Source of the DNA: Aphodovivens avicola
GTDB lineage: Bacteria; Actinomycetota; Coriobacteriia; Coriobacteriales; Eggerthellaceae
Length of the DNA stretch: 50,794 bases
Direction: 5' to 3'
NCBI GenBank assembly: GCA_018712515.1
Contig: DVGW01000038.1
Location: 1 to 50,794, forward strand
Position 1 is the stretch's first letter. Every line of letters begins with the position of its first letter. Positions 1-7,893 of this stretch are shown in pieces. A program made the position numbers and the translations under genes. The notes beneath the pieces are model-generated. The model worked only from the letters and a program-made list of their open reading frames with translations. It had not been told where the DNA came from and did no database searches.

Positions 1-1583
1 GCGGTTCAGGCGGTGCTGGATCGATCACGGTTTGACTACCAGTCAGTTTGTCACTGCTCCAAAACGGCTCACCCGGCACCTCGCGTAGAACGGTGGTTTG
101 ACTACCAGTCAGTTTGTCACTGCTCCAAAACCTTGCGGCAACAACTCCGGCTGCTTCACAAGTTTGACTACCAGTCAGTTTGTCACTGCTCCAAAACACC
201 TTCGCGATGCTGTCGTCCTCGATGGCGTTTGACTACCAGTCAGTTTGTCACTGCTCCAAAACCTATGCCGATGAAGGAGCTTCGAGCGCTCTGTTTGACT
301 ACCAGTCAGTTTGTCACTGCTCCAAAACGCGGGCGCGACATTTGGACGAACTGTCGGGGTTTGACTACCAGTCAGTTTGTCACTGCTCCAAAACTATTTG
401 GGACGTGTCCAGCCCAGCGAACGAGTTTGACTACCAGTCAGTTTGTCACTACTCCAAAACCAACCTCTACGCAGCCCATCGCCACGTCTTGTTTGACTAC
501 CAGTCAGTTTGTCACTGCTCCAAAACTAAGGCAGTAAGCGAAAGGGGGCATCGAACAGTTTGACTACCAGTCAGTTTGTCACTGCTCCAAAACGTGGTTG
601 GCGGCGGCGATGATCACGCTCGCGTTTGACTACCAGTCAGTTTGTCACTGCTCCAAAACCGGTGATCTCGAAGTACGCCGTCTTGATGGGTTTGACTACC
701 AGTCAGTTTGTCACTGCTCCAAAACCTCGTAGACGTAATCGGCCGGCTTCGGCTGTTTGACTACCAGTCAGTTTGTCACTGCTCCAAAACCGCTCGGATC
801 GTTCACGTCGATGGTCTGCTGTTTGACTACCAGTCAGTTTGTCACTGCTCCAAAACTGCGCCTTGCACAGCTCCACGAACATCTTCAGTTTGACTACCAG
901 TCAGTTTGTCACTGCTCCAAAACTCGTAGATAATGCCCTCGGGCGAGTCCGGTAGTTTGACTACCAGTCAGTTTGTCACTGCTCCAAAACTAGAATTCGA
1001 GAACCGATAGGACGGAAAGAGTTTGACTACCAGTCAGTTTGTCACTGCTCCAAAACAGCTATGAGGCTGTACATCGCCGGAACGAAGTTTGACTACCAGT
1101 CAGTTTGTCACTGCTCCAAAACTATTGAAAATGTTGTGTTTGGGGCTATGAAGTTTGACTACCAGTCAGTTTGTCACTGCTCCAAAACAGTTGAGCACGT
1201 TTTTAATGAGGCGCTCGCGTTTGACTACCAGTCAGTTTGTCACTGCTCCAAAACAAGCGTGTTGTGTTTTGGCGTGGCTTGTGGGTTTGACTACCAGTCA
1301 GTTTGTCACTGCTCCAAAACCGGCAAAAGCCCACTTGCCGTAGATCGAGGGTTTGACTACCAGTCAGTTTGTCACTGCTCCAAAACTGCTGTTATTTGCT
1401 TATTGCCGCTAATGGGTTTGACTACCAGTCAGTTTGTCACTGCTCCAAAACCATACGTCGCGGGCATGCGGTGCAGCATCGGTTTGACTACCAGTCAGTT
1501 TGTCACTGCTCCAAAACCCATGCTGAGACGTGACGCAACCATCGATTGTTTGACTACCAGTCAGTTTGTCACTGCTCCAAAAC
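1..1583 (-). CRISPR. Type II-A CRISPR array, 24 repeats visible, truncated by window edge
   Basis: Twenty-four direct repeats of 36 bases start at 30, 96, 162, 227, 293, 359, 425, 491, 558, 624, 690, 755, 821, 888, 955, 1021, 1087, 1153, 1219, 1285, 1351, 1416, 1482 and 1548, separated by unique spacers of 29 to 31 bases. The 29 bases before the first repeat look like a spacer, so the array probably continues to the left. The repeat is identical throughout except for one change at position 451. The crRNA strand is inferred to be minus: on that strand the repeat opens GTTTTGGAGCAGTGACA, the typical type II-A style, and it pairs with the plus-strand tracrRNA at 7683-7720. The cas genes read toward the array in the same direction, so the leader-proximal, newest spacers should be at the high-coordinate end near 1583. 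No spacer target was identified by eye. Confidence 0.98.
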
Positions 1584-1638
1584 CGATAGAGCAAAATCCC
1601 TCCTGCGAAAGGGACGAACACCGACTGGCATATCGCAT
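1584..1638 (-). promoter_or_regulatory. Putative CRISPR leader between csn2 stop and first repeat
   Basis: Only 55 bases separate the csn2 stop from the leader-end repeat, so the leader must be very short or overlap the 3' end of csn2. No convincing promoter was seen; the sequence touching the repeat on the minus strand ends TTTTGCTCTATCG. Assignment as leader rests on position and on the inferred minus-strand transcription of the array. Confidence 0.5.
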
Positions 1639-2322
1639 TCAACTCAAAAGAAAATCCTGATCGATGACGGTTTTTCTCTCCTTATCGTAAGAAGATTCAT
1701 CAGGAGCCGACTCTAGCAGAAGCACGTTCAAACCGCAGAAAAAAGCTTCTCGGTAGAACTCCTCCAGCTCCTTTTTCTCCAAAAAACCCTTGAGATTCAT
1801 GAACAGGATAACCTGACGACACTGGGCATCGAATGCGAATCTCACGAACTTTATCAGGTTGTCAAGGAGCGTAGCGGAAGGATCCTCGTCCACGCTGAAA
1901 TCGAATACCTTGAGGAACTTTCCCAAATCCCATTCTAAGGCAAACTCGTAGTCCGACTGAAGCCGAAGGCCCAATTCGACGACGTCTTCCCGCAGTCTGC
2001 GAGCCGATTCGTCTATCCGCCGACGCGCTTGGTCATCGACAATATAGGAGTTCTCGACGATATCCTGCAGATCCCCCAGCAGCGACCTGTCGCTCCAGGG
2101 GAGGTCGAACGGGTTCGGCACCGCCAGAATAGCGTTTCGCGCGCTTCTTTTACCCCCATCATCATCCCAGAGCAAGAACGGTTCGACCGCGCTCTCCCCC
2201 TTCTCGCTGATGAGCGACTGACACACCCGGGAATACAGCCTCTTGTTATGGATCTCCAAAACGGCAACGGGACCGCCGCCGAGGACGATGGACTCGCCGA
2301 AACCCTCGATCGCAAGCCTCAT
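1639..2322 (-). CDS. csn2: CRISPR type II-A adaptation protein Csn2
   Basis: Csn2 is the ring-forming, DNA-end-binding protein that works with Cas1, Cas2 and Cas9 during spacer acquisition in type II-A systems. The 227-residue length fits the family. Recognisable Csn2 features are a central segment reading NPFDLPWSDRSLLGDL, and a C-terminal segment (ILFMNLKGFLEKKELEEFY followed by NVLLLES) that matches the family pattern of a core strand, a Leu/Glu-rich helix and a final LLLES-like strand. The ATG at 2322 was chosen because it overlaps the cas2 stop in an ATGA junction; a longer in-frame start at 2364 would run deep into cas2. It is the last gene before the array. Overall similarity to streptococcal Csn2 appears modest, so this is probably a divergent subfamily. 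Confidence 0.87.
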   Translation of the reverse strand: MRLAIEGFGESIVLGGGPVAVLEIHNKRLYSRVCQSLISEKGESAVEPFLLWDDDGGKRSARNAILAVPNPFDLPWSDRSLLGDLQDIVENSYIVDDQARRRIDESARRLREDVVELGLRLQSDYEFALEWDLGKFLKVFDFSVDEDPSATLLDNLIKFVRFAFDAQCRQVILFMNLKGFLEKKELEEFYREAFFCGLNVLLLESAPDESSYDKERKTVIDQDFLLS

Positions 2323-2654
2323 AGCACCACGAACTCCTCGAGGGTATCCAGCTCCTCGGTCCATTCCCGGTTCCCGGTGATATACGCCATCGAGGCATAC
2401 TGCTTCTCAGTCACCTTCAGCGCCTGCACGAGCCCCGCGGGAGGGCGGATTTTCCTCAATTGCCTGATCGCAGCACTCGCCTGCGCATCGTTGACCACGA
2501 GCTTTGAATAAACAGATTCCTGCATCATCAGGTACCCCTCTTTCAGAAGGCTCTTGCGAAACAGGCGGTATTCCTTCCTGTCGGATGCCGTCTCAACCGG
2601 CAGGTCGAAGAAAACGATCAGCCTCATGAACCGGATGCGCCTCCCCTCGTTCAT
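2319..2654 (-). CDS. cas2: CRISPR-associated endoribonuclease-fold protein Cas2
   Basis: Cas2 forms the dimeric core of the Cas1-Cas2 integrase that inserts new spacers. The 111-residue protein carries the conserved first strand RLIVFFDLP, whose Asp17 is the family's hallmark acidic residue, followed by a ferredoxin-like layout and the pattern YRLFRKSLLKEGYLMMQESVY that is typical of type II Cas2. The start ATG overlaps the cas1 stop by four bases (ATGA) and the stop overlaps the csn2 start in the same way, so cas1, cas2 and csn2 are translationally coupled. Identity is secure from both sequence and context. Confidence 0.96.
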   Translation of the reverse strand: MNEGRRIRFMRLIVFFDLPVETASDRKEYRLFRKSLLKEGYLMMQESVYSKLVVNDAQASAAIRQLRKIRPPAGLVQALKVTEKQYASMAYITGNREWTEELDTLEEFVVL

Positions 2655-3526
2655 TGCTCGAATCCCGCGATGTCCGAAACGGGAAGGGTTTTATTCAACG
2701 CCGCGAGGCAATCCTGCACGTACAGCCCCACCACCGAATGGAGGCGATACGACCCTCCCTTGTACATGACAACCGTTGATGCGATGTTCGCGAGCACGCG
2801 GCGAACATCGCCGTCGAATTTCCCCGCCTCGCGGCCTTTGACCACCTTGTCCACCACCGGACGGAACGGCTCCATCAGATCGCACGAGAAATTGAACTGG
2901 TTGTACTCGCTTCGATGGCAGATGCCGCTCTGGGTAAGGTATCCCCTTGAGACGATTTCCCTGTTCACCATCGAAAGAAGGATCGCATAGCCGTAATTCA
3001 GCGAAGCGTTCACCGGAATGTTGTCGTCACGGGAGAACCCCTTTCCGAACAGCGCCCCGAAATAGAGCCGCGCCGCAGCCGCCTCTCTGTTCGTCGTATC
3101 CCCCGATTTGACGTCCTCGCGAAGGCCGTAGAGGGCCTTCGCCGCATCGGGCAAGCCCTCCTCCTCGAGCAACCGCGCCTGCTGTCGTATCTTTTCCTTC
3201 ACAACCTGCTGCCAAACGCGCTTCTTCACGGGGGCTCCCCAGGAAAGCTGCTCGGCTACGCGTTTCGCGACATTATGAGCGCCATACATTGGAAGGTACT
3301 GCCCAATCGGATTGCACTTCTCATCGGCGACCACAAGCGAGATCTTGCACTTCGCCAACTCGGAAAGCAGGTACGCGCTAAGGTAGACTTGGGTGGTTTG
3401 GAGGATTATCGAGGAGATTTCCGACAGGTGGATCTTCACCGTGTCATCGGTTTTCCTCACCACCAAATAACCTCCCTGGTAGCTGCAGCGGCACCTGCTC
3501 TCTATGAAGATCGTCCTAAAGGCCAA
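2651..3526 (-). CDS. cas1: CRISPR-associated endonuclease/integrase Cas1 (type II)
   Basis: Cas1 catalyses integration of prespacers at the leader-repeat boundary. The 291-residue protein has the usual N-terminal beta domain (residues 1-90) and helical catalytic domain. The three metal-binding positions of the family can be placed at Glu148 (in TTNREAAAARLYFGALFG), His204 (in GICHRSEYNQFN) and Glu219 (in CDLMEPFRP). The gene start overlaps the 3' end of cas9 by 11 bases and the gene end overlaps cas2. The order cas9-cas1-cas2-csn2 with shared reading direction is the canonical type II-A layout. No sign of damage was seen. Confidence 0.97.
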   Translation of the reverse strand: MAFRTIFIESRCRCSYQGGYLVVRKTDDTVKIHLSEISSIILQTTQVYLSAYLLSELAKCKISLVVADEKCNPIGQYLPMYGAHNVAKRVAEQLSWGAPVKKRVWQQVVKEKIRQQARLLEEEGLPDAAKALYGLREDVKSGDTTNREAAAARLYFGALFGKGFSRDDNIPVNASLNYGYAILLSMVNREIVSRGYLTQSGICHRSEYNQFNFSCDLMEPFRPVVDKVVKGREAGKFDGDVRRVLANIASTVVMYKGGSYRLHSVVGLYVQDCLAALNKTLPVSDIAGFEQ

Positions 3527-6500
3527 GCTTGTACCGCCTCTCGAACATACCGGTCACGGATTGGTCGATGAAGTAGTATCCGTTCGACCCCGAAACGAGC
3601 TCCTTTGAATGGGTCAGCCGCATGCAGCCCAGCGCACTGCCCATGCCCAAAGAAGACAGGTCGATCATATTTCTCTTCGCTGAGGCGATCTCTAGTAGCG
3701 AGACAATCACGTTGCCTTTGTCAGATAAACTAGCGTCATGATACGCCCTTGCGATATCCTCAATTCTCAGCTGCCTTCCCAGACGCGCCGCATGCTGTCC
3801 GAACAGTTCCTGGATTCTCTCGAAGAGCCCGTCCAGCACCTCGTCCGAGCACTCCCCGCCATCAACCACGCGGCAAAGCAGCTTAGTCTCCTTGTTGGAG
3901 AACGCAAACTGCCGCGCATTTCTGACCTCTTTGAGACCCGTGATATACAGACGATCCCCACTCAGATCGATCATCTGGTATTTGAGCACCTTTCGCTTGA
4001 GAATCCTAGAAAACGAGAGACCTTTGGCCTCCGCCAGACCCATCGCGTAACGCTCAAGCTCGCTTTCATCGGATTTCAAGGCATTCGCAACCCGCACCGG
4101 TACGGGAGCGAATTCGACCGTACGCTTCCTCTTCGCGCCCTTGAACGCTTCGTAGACGAAGAAATACGCGAACTGTTCACGCGAATAGCTACCGTATTTC
4201 TTGGGATCGAGGCCCTTCTTGAGCGGCAACGACAGAGTCTTTTTCGTCTCTCTTGGCGAGTATATCGTCGCATCCCAAAACGCACCGCTCGTCTCTTCGG
4301 GCATGCGGGAAATGAAGCAGTCGCGATAGTCGAGGCTGCGCCTGATGCGGCCCACCTCGACTTCGGCGTCCCATGCGTCATCGAAGATTACCCCGGTCTC
4401 TTTATCAAACCCGGAAGAGAGGAAGCTGGAGACTACGAACCCTGCGGAACCCGGCATATCGCGACGGTACCTCAGATTCTCGGCTTGCTTTCTGATGAAC
4501 GCCCTGACCGTTTTCGCCATCCTCGTCGGGTTCTCGAACGCATCCCCATGGCGATACTGGATGAAACGGCCGATTTCCGCCGCCAAATAGGCGTCGTGAG
4601 CATGGTGGTAGTCGTTCGCCTCGCGGCATTTCGCCAACTCGCATTCGACGCGCAGCTGGTGCGACATCCCCGCTTTCACCGGCTGCACATCGGTTTCCGG
4701 ATACCGCTCCCGAAGCATCTGCTGGACGCGTTTGACGATCTGACTCGTCTCCACCAGCTGGCGGTTGATGAACGATTTCATCTGGCTGTCGCTCACCTGT
4801 TCGGCGCGCATTAGGTTGCGCAGTTTCTTATCGCCTATCAGCCCGACCCTGTGAAGCTCCTTCCAGAAAGCTCCCATCTTGGAGATGATGGATTGGTCGA
4901 GGAACATCGAATCCAGTTTCCGCTGGTTCTCGTCCCGCAGGACCAAGACCGTGTTCTCCAGGCTATCGTCTTTGATGTAGGACTGCGGCAGCACATGGTC
5001 TATCTGGTAATCGGAGAGCCTGTTGATGTCCAGCGGTTTGCCGGAATACATGCTCTTGCCGCACTGCATGAAGTACAGCATCACGCGCCGATCGTCCATC
5101 TTTTGGGGAGTCATATGCTCGAGCTGCGAATACACGTCCGCATACTGCTTCTTCAACGATGCCAGCGCCTGCTTCACCTGGTTGTACCGGCGCGTGGTGC
5201 GCTTGCCCTTCTTGCGGGGATCCTCGTCGCGCGTCACCTCGATGAAAATGCTGGCCGGCGGCTTGCCCGCGATCCCGGAGATCTCCTCCACGATGCGCAG
5301 GGCCTGGTTGACGCCGCGACGGAGCGCGGGCGAACCGGGCAGATCCGCCAGCTCCATCGCCAAAGACGTCCCAGGGCGATCGTTGTTGATCTGGTCGATC
5401 TTCTTGCCGAACCCCAGCTGGCCGTCGTGGAGGATCTCCATCAAATTCATCGCAACGCCCAGCCGGCAGGTGTTGTTCGGATCACCCTCCTCTAGAATGT
5501 CCATGATGCTTTTCGGGCCGTTGTCGGTCTCCACACGGATGCCAGAGAGCAGCTTCCTCGAAAGGCGCCCCCACCCGGTATAGCGCTTGCGGCACACCTT
5601 GCCGATCTGCTCGGTGGAGAGGCGGTCGCCGTACTCCTGCTTGATCTTGCGTTTCAGGATGGATCGGTCCTCGAAAACGGTATTCCACAGGATAAGATCC
5701 TCCACCATGGGAATGTCGTCTTCCGGGATCTCGTCCACTCCCAGTATCTTGCAGAAATCCACGTACGAGCTCAGCTTCGACTCGAACCCCGCCTCGCCTT
5801 GGCCCCCGCGAACGCGATAGCCGCCGCCCATGGACCGCTCCCCGTTAGGTCCGTGCTTCTTCTCCAGCCACTGGCCGACTATCTGATAGGAGACGGTCTT
5901 GCTGCGTTTGAACAGATCCTCTACGATGCCCGCCCTGTCAGCGAAATCGAATCGATATTCCTTATCGCCGTCCTGTGTCCAACGCGCGCCGTTCAGCTCA
6001 TTCAGCACGCAGTACATCTCATACATCAGAGAACAACGCGGCAGCACCGGTTCGCCTTGCAGATAGGTGCACGTGCCCGTCATGCGACGTATGAAGGCTT
6101 CGGCGCTTTTATCCCTGTCGATGACCTCTTCCCAGTTCCAGGGGTAGATCTTCCGTCCCTCCGCCCCTTCGAGGCGCTCCGACCAGGCGAAACGCAGCGA
6201 ACCGTCGGCGGCCTCGCGAGCGTTCTTCCGGGTCAGCGGCCCCACGTAGTACGGGATGCGGAACGTCACCAGGGATTCGATCTTCTCTTTCTCTTGCCCA
6301 AGGAAGGGATAGTATGCCTTCTGGTTCTCGATGATCGCGTCCATTTCCTCCCGATGCAGCTGGTAGGGGATGGCGCCGTTGTCGCTCGTCTTCAACCGCC
6401 GGAGGAACGTCTTCTCCTCGATGCGCTCCATCATGGAGAGGTAGCGGCCATCGCCTTCGGCTGACGAGCCCTTGAAGAGCTTCCCAACCTCCTTCAGGAA

Positions 6501-7643
6501 ATCGTCGTGCGACATCTTGCTGCTGCCCAGATCGTATTTCGTATAGCCTTCCGCCTTCGAAGGGTCATACAGGCGCGTCCCCTCGAACACAGCGCCGCGG
6601 AAGAATTCGTCATGCTTCTCCGGCACGTAATCTCGCACCAGGTCCTTGAGCATCTTCAGATCGTCGCGATAGCGCTCGTACTCCCCTACCTTGCAAAACG
6701 AGATGGTCTTGCCCTCCGCGTTCTTCAGGATCCCCTTCAAAACGAACGCGGAGTAGGCGGCTTTCAGGGCCTCGTAAAGATCCAGCCCGTCATCGGGACA
6801 GGGGAATCCCTCGACCCGCTCGTCGTTCGACAGCGCGAACTTTCCCTCGCTCGCCTCGATGCCGAAGATCTGCGCGAAATCTGCCGAATAGCCGACGATC
6901 GCTTTTGCGATGTTCGACGCCATCTTCTTGGACGGCTTCTCGATGCCCAGGGCCTTCTCGACGCGCTCGCGCTTCTCCGCAGTGGAGAGGGATGGGTCGT
7001 CCAGCGCCGCGGCAATGGCCTCGACGTCGAAGGCGATCTCGATATCATTGGCCTCGCACCACGACTCCAGCGCCTGCCCAAGGTCCGTCACGGCATCGTC
7101 CACGTCGGCGTTTTTCGCGCTCAAACCGGGATTGTCCTGATGCAGGAAATTGCCCCGGTGCTTGACGATGTTGTGCAGCGCCAGGTAGACGAGGCGAATA
7201 TCCTCCTTCTCGCACGAATCGACCAAGTGCGCGCGAAGGTGGTAGATGGTGGGGAATCGCTTATAGTAGTCAGGCTCGAAGATGCCGCCCGCGCCATTGA
7301 AAAGCGGCCATCTATAGTCGGCATGACCAGGATCGCGATCCTCTTTGAGCAGGCGCGACTGGTTGAGCCTGATGAAGAAATCGGGATCGACTTTGCCGAC
7401 CTCTTCCGCAAAGAACCCCTGCAGGAGGTCGAGCCGCTGGCGCCGCCTATCGTAACGGCGGCGCTGGCCGCGATGGACGCGCGCATCCTCCGCGGTTTGC
7501 GCACTGGGGAACAGACGACTTCCCCAAGTGTGCTTCCCCTTGAAGCTGCATAGCTCGCCATCTTGGTCGGTGACCGCCCAGCCCACCGACCCCGTGCCGA
7601 TATCCAGCCCGACGTTGTAGGAGTCGACCTTGCGCAGCTTCAT
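3516..7643 (-). CDS. cas9: CRISPR-associated endonuclease Cas9, type II-A
   Basis: Cas9 is the crRNA:tracrRNA-guided effector that cuts both DNA strands. At 1375 residues it is close to the size of the large streptococcal type II-A proteins. Catalytic residues are intact: RuvC-I Asp14 in YNVGLDIGTGSVGWAV, RuvC-II Glu802 in SIFIEVTRDED, the HNH His883 in YQIDHVLPQS with Asn906 downstream, and RuvC-III His1014 and Asp1017 in DYHHAHDAYL. An Arg-rich bridge helix lies at about residues 55-75 (RVHRGQRRRYDRRRQRL). The last roughly 250 residues should form the PAM-interacting region, but PAM specificity cannot be read from the sequence. The start ATG at 7643 is preceded by a purine-rich ribosome binding site (GGGAAAGGAAA). 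A divergent tracrRNA begins only about 35 bases upstream. Confidence 0.98.
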   Translation of the reverse strand: MKLRKVDSYNVGLDIGTGSVGWAVTDQDGELCSFKGKHTWGSRLFPSAQTAEDARVHRGQRRRYDRRRQRLDLLQGFFAEEVGKVDPDFFIRLNQSRLLKEDRDPGHADYRWPLFNGAGGIFEPDYYKRFPTIYHLRAHLVDSCEKEDIRLVYLALHNIVKHRGNFLHQDNPGLSAKNADVDDAVTDLGQALESWCEANDIEIAFDVEAIAAALDDPSLSTAEKRERVEKALGIEKPSKKMASNIAKAIVGYSADFAQIFGIEASEGKFALSNDERVEGFPCPDDGLDLYEALKAAYSAFVLKGILKNAEGKTISFCKVGEYERYRDDLKMLKDLVRDYVPEKHDEFFRGAVFEGTRLYDPSKAEGYTKYDLGSSKMSHDDFLKEVGKLFKGSSAEGDGRYLSMMERIEEKTFLRRLKTSDNGAIPYQLHREEMDAIIENQKAYYPFLGQEKEKIESLVTFRIPYYVGPLTRKNAREAADGSLRFAWSERLEGAEGRKIYPWNWEEVIDRDKSAEAFIRRMTGTCTYLQGEPVLPRCSLMYEMYCVLNELNGARWTQDGDKEYRFDFADRAGIVEDLFKRSKTVSYQIVGQWLEKKHGPNGERSMGGGYRVRGGQGEAGFESKLSSYVDFCKILGVDEIPEDDIPMVEDLILWNTVFEDRSILKRKIKQEYGDRLSTEQIGKVCRKRYTGWGRLSRKLLSGIRVETDNGPKSIMDILEEGDPNNTCRLGVAMNLMEILHDGQLGFGKKIDQINNDRPGTSLAMELADLPGSPALRRGVNQALRIVEEISGIAGKPPASIFIEVTRDEDPRKKGKRTTRRYNQVKQALASLKKQYADVYSQLEHMTPQKMDDRRVMLYFMQCGKSMYSGKPLDINRLSDYQIDHVLPQSYIKDDSLENTVLVLRDENQRKLDSMFLDQSIISKMGAFWKELHRVGLIGDKKLRNLMRAEQVSDSQMKSFINRQLVETSQIVKRVQQMLRERYPETDVQPVKAGMSHQLRVECELAKCREANDYHHAHDAYLAAEIGRFIQYRHGDAFENPTRMAKTVRAFIRKQAENLRYRRDMPGSAGFVVSSFLSSGFDKETGVIFDDAWDAEVEVGRIRRSLDYRDCFISRMPEETSGAFWDATIYSPRETKKTLSLPLKKGLDPKKYGSYSREQFAYFFVYEAFKGAKRKRTVEFAPVPVRVANALKSDESELERYAMGLAEAKGLSFSRILKRKVLKYQMIDLSGDRLYITGLKEVRNARQFAFSNKETKLLCRVVDGGECSDEVLDGLFERIQELFGQHAARLGRQLRIEDIARAYHDASLSDKGNVIVSLLEIASAKRNMIDLSSLGMGSALGCMRLTHSKELVSGSNGYYFIDQSVTGMFERRYKLGL

Positions 7644-7670
7644 AGGGTTTCCTTTCCCTCGCGCCCGTGA

Positions 7671-7676
7671 TAGAAT
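7671..7676 (+). promoter_or_regulatory. Candidate -10 element of tracrRNA promoter
   Basis: TAGAAT lies just upstream of the anti-repeat on the plus strand and differs from the consensus -10 by one base. No clear -35 is seen at the proper distance, so the exact start of the tracrRNA is inferred. The cas9 promoter must be in the same short interval or within the tracrRNA gene on the other strand. Confidence 0.4.
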
Positions 7677-7680
7677 TGCA

Positions 7681-7801
7681 GTGTCTTGATACCAGTCAAG
7701 ATGTCACTGCGAGTCAAAATACAGGCAAAGCCTAAAATGCCCTCCGGGGCGCCGCGAGGCGGCGATTTTGACTCACCGGGAGCCCTTCGGGGCTCCTTTT
7801 T
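7681..7801 (+). ncRNA. tracrRNA, divergent to cas9
   Basis: The plus strand carries an anti-repeat at about 7683-7720. The stretch TGTCACTGC pairs with GCAGTGACA of the crRNA repeat and TACCAGTCA pairs with TGACTGGTA, while the lower stem pairs CAAAAT with GTTTTG around a small bulge. This is followed by a nexus-like hairpin AGGC-AAA-GCCT (7723-7733), a GCCC-TCCG-GGGC hairpin (7739-7750), a GCCGC-GAG-GCGGC hairpin (7751-7763) and a terminator. The order of duplex, bulge, nexus and terminal hairpins is that of type II-A tracrRNAs. Because the anti-repeat matches only this orientation, it also fixes the array's transcription strand as minus. Confidence 0.93.
7779..7801 (+). terminator. Intrinsic terminator of tracrRNA
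   Basis: A perfect seven-base stem GGAGCCC with a TTCG loop and GGGCTCC is followed directly by five T residues. It ends the tracrRNA and forms its last hairpin. Confidence 0.92.
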
Positions 7802-7893
7802 CTTATTCTACCTTGACTCCACTTCAAATAATTGCCGCGCAGAACAAAATGCGCAGCATAGATTGCACTTATCCGGTCCGAATTCAGAGACCG

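Noticed and set aside
13..1660. Several open frames of 60-199 residues with repeated FDYQSVCHCSKT or LTTSQFVTAPK peptides
   Set aside because: They are translations of the CRISPR repeats and spacers; no ribosome binding sites, and the array explains the periodicity.
2323..2364. Longer start for csn2
   Set aside because: It would add residues encoded within cas2 without family similarity; the ATGA junction at 2322 is the likely start.
7683..7720. Possible orphan CRISPR repeat near cas9
   Set aside because: It matches the repeat only partly, pairs with it, and is followed by nexus and terminator hairpins, so it is the tracrRNA anti-repeat.
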